The notes beneath the pieces were generated by a model, which worked only from the letters and a program-made list of their open reading frames with translations, searched no databases and was not told the origin of the DNA. Source: Dermanyssus gallinae (lineage: Eukaryota > Arthropoda > Arachnida > Mesostigmata > Dermanyssidae). From it: a DNA stretch of 64,000 bases. The stretch lies in contig QVRM01001260.1 of assembly GCA_003439945.1 (NCBI GenBank), forward strand, positions 1,048,501-1,112,500, read 5' to 3'. Position 1 is the first letter of the stretch. Each line of letters begins with the position of its first letter. Shown in pieces: positions 59,881 through 64,000 of this stretch. The position numbers and the translations under genes are program-made.

Positions 59881-62205
59881 GCAGTATCGTAGTGAAGTCG
59901 GCGGTGCACAGAGTCCATCTACACTATGCCCCTCTTATTACTATTTTAGCTACTGAAAAAGCTATGGCCTACAAGTGCAGCATAAGGTGCAAACGCAATA
60001 AGTTGTCTTCATCATCTGCAAACGCTTGTGAATGAGCAAGCTGTTGAGACGAATGATGACAAGTCCACTTATCTAGTAACCTGCAGAAACAAAAACATTG
60101 TATCCAGTGAGCATATGCGCGTAATTGAACTGAAAGAAAGAGTTTTGCCCGGTACAAAACATACGTTTTAAGAAAACATTCTGAGGGGACGAGCAGAATA
60201 TTCCTCTGAGGGTCCGCGTTATCAACGTATACATCCACGATATGCCTCAGGATATGCAGTTGCATGAAATCTATCATTGAGCTTTGTCCCAAGGGATCTA
60301 CCGGGGGTCATACACATTCCATCTCACCGGTGCTCATAAGCAAGATGCACAGAGTATATAATATTTACCGACAACGATGTTTCACTTAAATGGCCCTAGT
60401 CGAGGTTAGTCGCGCGAAGAGGTTGTTTTATCTATTAAACAACTAATAGTTCTGCTCAACAAAATGAATATTTCTTTATGCTGCCCCTGTATGATTCTCC
60501 CGCCTGACCAACCTAAGTCATCTTACAACTGCCTAACGCCGGAAAGCTTTGGCGACATGTGCACCATGATTCAGAACTGTAAAGAAGTGTGGTATGTAGG
60601 GACATATCGTCGTTAGGTGTTCTTAACCAATAAGGTGTATCGACTGTCGTGATTTGCATGCTGCGGGTCTTAACCAGATAAACCTTGACACTCGCATACT
60701 ACAGCAGATGACGGTGTTGCACCCAACGGCCGATAAAACTGATACCCTACAGCTTTCTTTGATTTGAGGAATGCATAATGCACATGTATTACTGGCAGCT
60801 AGTAGTACCTAGTGCGGAACTTACAAACCACTAAATCCCGTGTTCCCCTTCGGCACGGAAATACTGGGCATTTTGTGTTAGGGGGAGTCTGTTTTTTCTT
60901 CCGTGTGCCAAGCCTGAGCAGTTTTGACCCAAGGAGTGCCTTGTGAGGACATAGCTGCGCTCTTGCCCTTCGCGCCCGTGAAGCCCCATTTAGCGTGTTT
61001 CTACCTGTTCCTTGTTCGCTAATGCCGCCTATCGCGAAGACCACCCCGCCCTTAACCCTGTTAATTGCCTGCAATACCGCTTTCGCTGGCAACCGGCTAA
61101 CTTTTTTACAACAGTGTCGTCCGCGGAATTTCACATTTATTTAAAGGCCTTATTACGCCTTGTGTCCTTGTTTGCAGATATACGCCGTATAACAGGCTCA
61201 GCATGACGTCGGACCTTAATTAAAAAACAGAGCCTAAACGTCTCCAGGGTCTCAAGCCGGTAGTTCAACTGCCCACATGCAATCGCCAGCTTTGATAAAC
61301 GTTGTAAACTATCGTAGACATCCTAAGACCGCCATTTGCTTTTCTAGTCCACATATAAGAGACTATCTAACATCAATGCCACCTGTGACCAACAAAATCT
61401 CCATCAATTTGAGAGCCAAGCTTAAAAACCGCTTTTTTTAGCTCCGATGACGTGTAAGTCATCATCATTTAAGTAAACTAAAACGTATTTTTCGTGGTAT
61501 TTCGCTTTCCTTGATGGGATAGTAAAACGAGAAAGTAGTAGCTTATCAAAGGATCGGTCACTGTAAGCTACTAAGAATCAAATAAAGATAGCTGAACTTA
61601 AGGCAGAGTTGCTTATGCTCTATAAGGCAATCATATAACAAAACGTGAAACTACTACAGATAACAAAAAGACCGATGTTGTGACTTGATGCGTTGTTCAT
61701 AGTCTACAAACTGTATCAAATCACGCTCACAATAACCGATGTATAGGTTCGAAATGCGTCATGATGTGTGGCCGTTTCCATGCAACCACCTGCGTCGTGT
61801 CTGCGTGATCTCAGCCAACAGTACTACTGCCAGACGCACCGTCATAGTTAGGTTCTTTATTTACGTCATGTTTTATATGCGTTTTACGTAGCATCTTACT
61901 GCTGTTATATTGCATACGTTATACACACGTCTTACTGTTAGATGTTGTATATACTTAACCGTAGTGTTTTTTTTTCCTAAAATTGATTCGGCATTTTAGA
62001 ATCACCCGATTAGAGGACAAGATTCATTGAACGTATTTCCGCACGAAATGCTTTCAGACTAAAAATGACTAAGCATTACAAGCAGACAAAACATTATTTA
62101 ATTGAAAGACGCACAAACTAACATGTTGAATGAATGAAGACCGATGCAAAATGGCATTAAGACAACACAACAGCCTAACGCCTACAGAACAAAACATACA
62201 TATTT
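59881..62205. other. Non-coding stretch without recognised features
   Basis: No exon or repeat family could be supported; short open frames at 60799-61134 and 61012-61206 lack motifs. Confidence 0.4.

Positions 62206-62239
<34 letters not shown>
62206..62239. repeat. (GA)n microsatellite
   Basis: About 17 GA units, followed by a G-run. Confidence 0.92.
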
Positions 62240-62680
62240 CGGGGGGGTGAGAGAAAGGGAGAAGCATAGATGCACGAATTGTGACGACGCTTACATCTAT
62301 CTATGCGAAACAAAATGAGTTTTGATAATTATAATAAACTAGGCGAGTCGATTGTGCATTGTTAGCACGCCTTCACTGCCACCGGCAAGCGGAATGGCTG
62401 CATCAAGACGTCGAACTGTTCTGTGTTGGGCTCTATCTTCTGCGTTTAAGGAAGTCCGATGACTGCGTGCTCGTAGTCAGGGTCGCCCGTCGTCGATTCA
62501 TTTTGCAAGGTAGAGAAAGCATGTCAGTCGTTGTCGTCGTCGTCTGTGAAAAAGCATCACCACAATTGAGTTAAGCAGTACTCGAGCAGTACTCGGTGCA
62601 TACACTCGATCTACAAAGGGCACGTGAATGTTACTATATGTACTCTTATTGGCACACTGCAATGATAGCACCCGCACCAG

Positions 62681-62833
<153 letters not shown>

Positions 62834-64000
62834 CAGGGTGTAACGGAAATCATTTTAAAGCAATACATGGAATTGTAGAGCTCGTTAAAGCAATCTTTTT
62901 TGTCCAATGGAACATGGTCTCTGAGAAGTCTTGCTTCGGAGTGAGAGTGAAATTACTACAATTTGTGACACTAGTGTTTTTGCCCGACATAGGAGCACAC
63001 AATGTGCTGTTGCGAGACAAAAGTTAAGTTATTTTATTAGCTTCACACTAAATACCTCAAAAAAATACTCTACGCATTCAGACGCACCTTTCGTGACTAT
63101 CATTTTACTACCAAACTTATAAACAATGCGAGCCGCGGTTGCGGAGTAATTACGATTTTTTGGCTACATGTCGAGATTGAGTGCATGCAAAAATGACCTA
63201 GAGTGCTAGTAGATCATTTGTTGATGCATTCAATCCCAATTACACCGCAATCACGGCCCACATTCCTATGTATTTGGTACCAAAATGATCGGGGCATTTG
63301 CCTGAATGTGTTAGTTTTAAGCGCTGTGATTGGTCGTAATGTTATGAGTTTGAGATATTGAACGTGGAGGCTAAAAAAAGTACTTAATTTTTTGCTAATT
63401 TTTTTTCTATACGATTGTGTCGCATCTTCTAGGCAATATTATATGTTCTTCAGAAGAAGTAATTTTTTTCGTGAATACGGCGGTGTGCTTAGTTTCTGTA
63501 TAGCAGGACCGGCTGTCTCGTAATTGCACATTTTATGCTCTTATGTCGGGCAAACACACCAGTGACACAAATTGTAGTAAAATCACTCTCACTCCGAAAC
63601 AAGGCTCTTCAGAAACCATGTTTCATTGTAAAAATTGTTTCCTTTAACGAGCTCTACAAATCCATATGTCGCTTTTTAATTTTTTTTAGAACAAAGTCAT
63701 TTTTGCATGCACTCAATCTCGACATCTGGTCAAAAAATCGTAATAACTCCACAACCGCGGCTCGCATTGTCATAAGTTTGGTACTAAAATTGTCGTCACG
63801 AAATGTGCGTTTGCCTGTGATTTTGCGTTTTTCTGCGTTTGAACATGTTAGTTTTAAGCGCTGTGAGTGGTCGTGGGGTAATTATTTTGAGGCATTTAAT
63901 GTGAAGCTAATAAAATAATTTAATTTTTGCGGATTTTGTTCTGAACGACCATGTCGCATCTTCTGACCGGCGTTATCTATTCTTCAGATAACGCAGAATT
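62834..64000. mobile_element. Composite foldback element, copy 2 (runs out of the window)
   Basis: Left outer arm 62834-63220 (CAGGGTGTAACGGAAATC; TACTACAATTTGTGAC; GAGATTGAGTGCATGC), core 63220-63690, right outer arm from about 63695 (TTTTGCATGCACTCAATC) past 64000. The core is the reverse complement of the core at 48290-48810, so this copy is inserted in the opposite orientation. Directly adjoins (TA)n. Confidence 0.75.

Overview
This is a stretch of animal nuclear DNA: low gene density, a host gene split by very large introns, and a dense load of LINEs, tRNA-derived SINEs, Tc1/mariner elements, foldback elements and TA/TTA microsatellites. An arthropod is most likely. The mix of restriction-endonuclease-like (RLE) LINEs with a YLDDG palm motif, an R1-like LINE, CR1-like LINEs and tRNA SINEs fits a tick or other chelicerate, but that taxon call is inference. 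There are no operons, no bacterial genes and no CRISPR.

The clearest host gene lies on the minus strand and was assembled by hand from exons too short to stand out. Five exons of a CD36/class B scavenger receptor were found at 37512-37758, 28048-28290, 26427-26585, 20729-20909 and 9767-9964. They carry the N-terminal membrane segment and most of the ectodomain. Phases match across every junction where adjacent exons were found. Two small exons, the first exon and the C-terminal exons were not found. Its introns hold most of the repeats between 10 and 37 kb.

Layout. 1-3.7 kb: RLE LINE (family A, two ORFs). 4.5-9.6 kb: two CR1-like LINE copies head to tail. 11.0-13.2 kb: a SINE and a minus-strand LINE. 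13.2-16.8 kb: second family A copy, minus, between two (TA)n tracts. 16.9-18.7 kb: inverted-repeat elements. 21.4 kb: family A 3' end inside (TA)n. 23.0-24.6 kb: dead Tc1-like element. 26.2 kb: SINE. 28.6-29.9 kb: mariner with a long open transposase. 30.8-32.1 kb: decayed LINE. 32.1-35.6 kb: nearly intact RLE LINE (family B) inside a (TTA)n microsatellite, like Dong/R4. 35.8-36.2 kb: foldback repeat. 39-44.8 kb: R1-like LINE pieces. 45-46.4 kb: SINE plus LINE fragment. 47.8-49.3 and 62.8-64 kb: two copies of a composite foldback family. 52.9-53.3 kb: a possible small secreted-peptide gene running into a foldback repeat. 54.3 kb: SINE. 55-60 kb: decayed RLE LINE copies, one interrupted by a SINE with a clear 14-bp target duplication.

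The most notable signals are the RLE LINEs repeatedly sitting in TA-rich microsatellites, a gag-like ORF1 joined to an RLE-type ORF2 by a TAATG stop/start overlap, the hand-assembled CD36 gene, and the candidate peptide gene whose second exon lies in transposon sequence.
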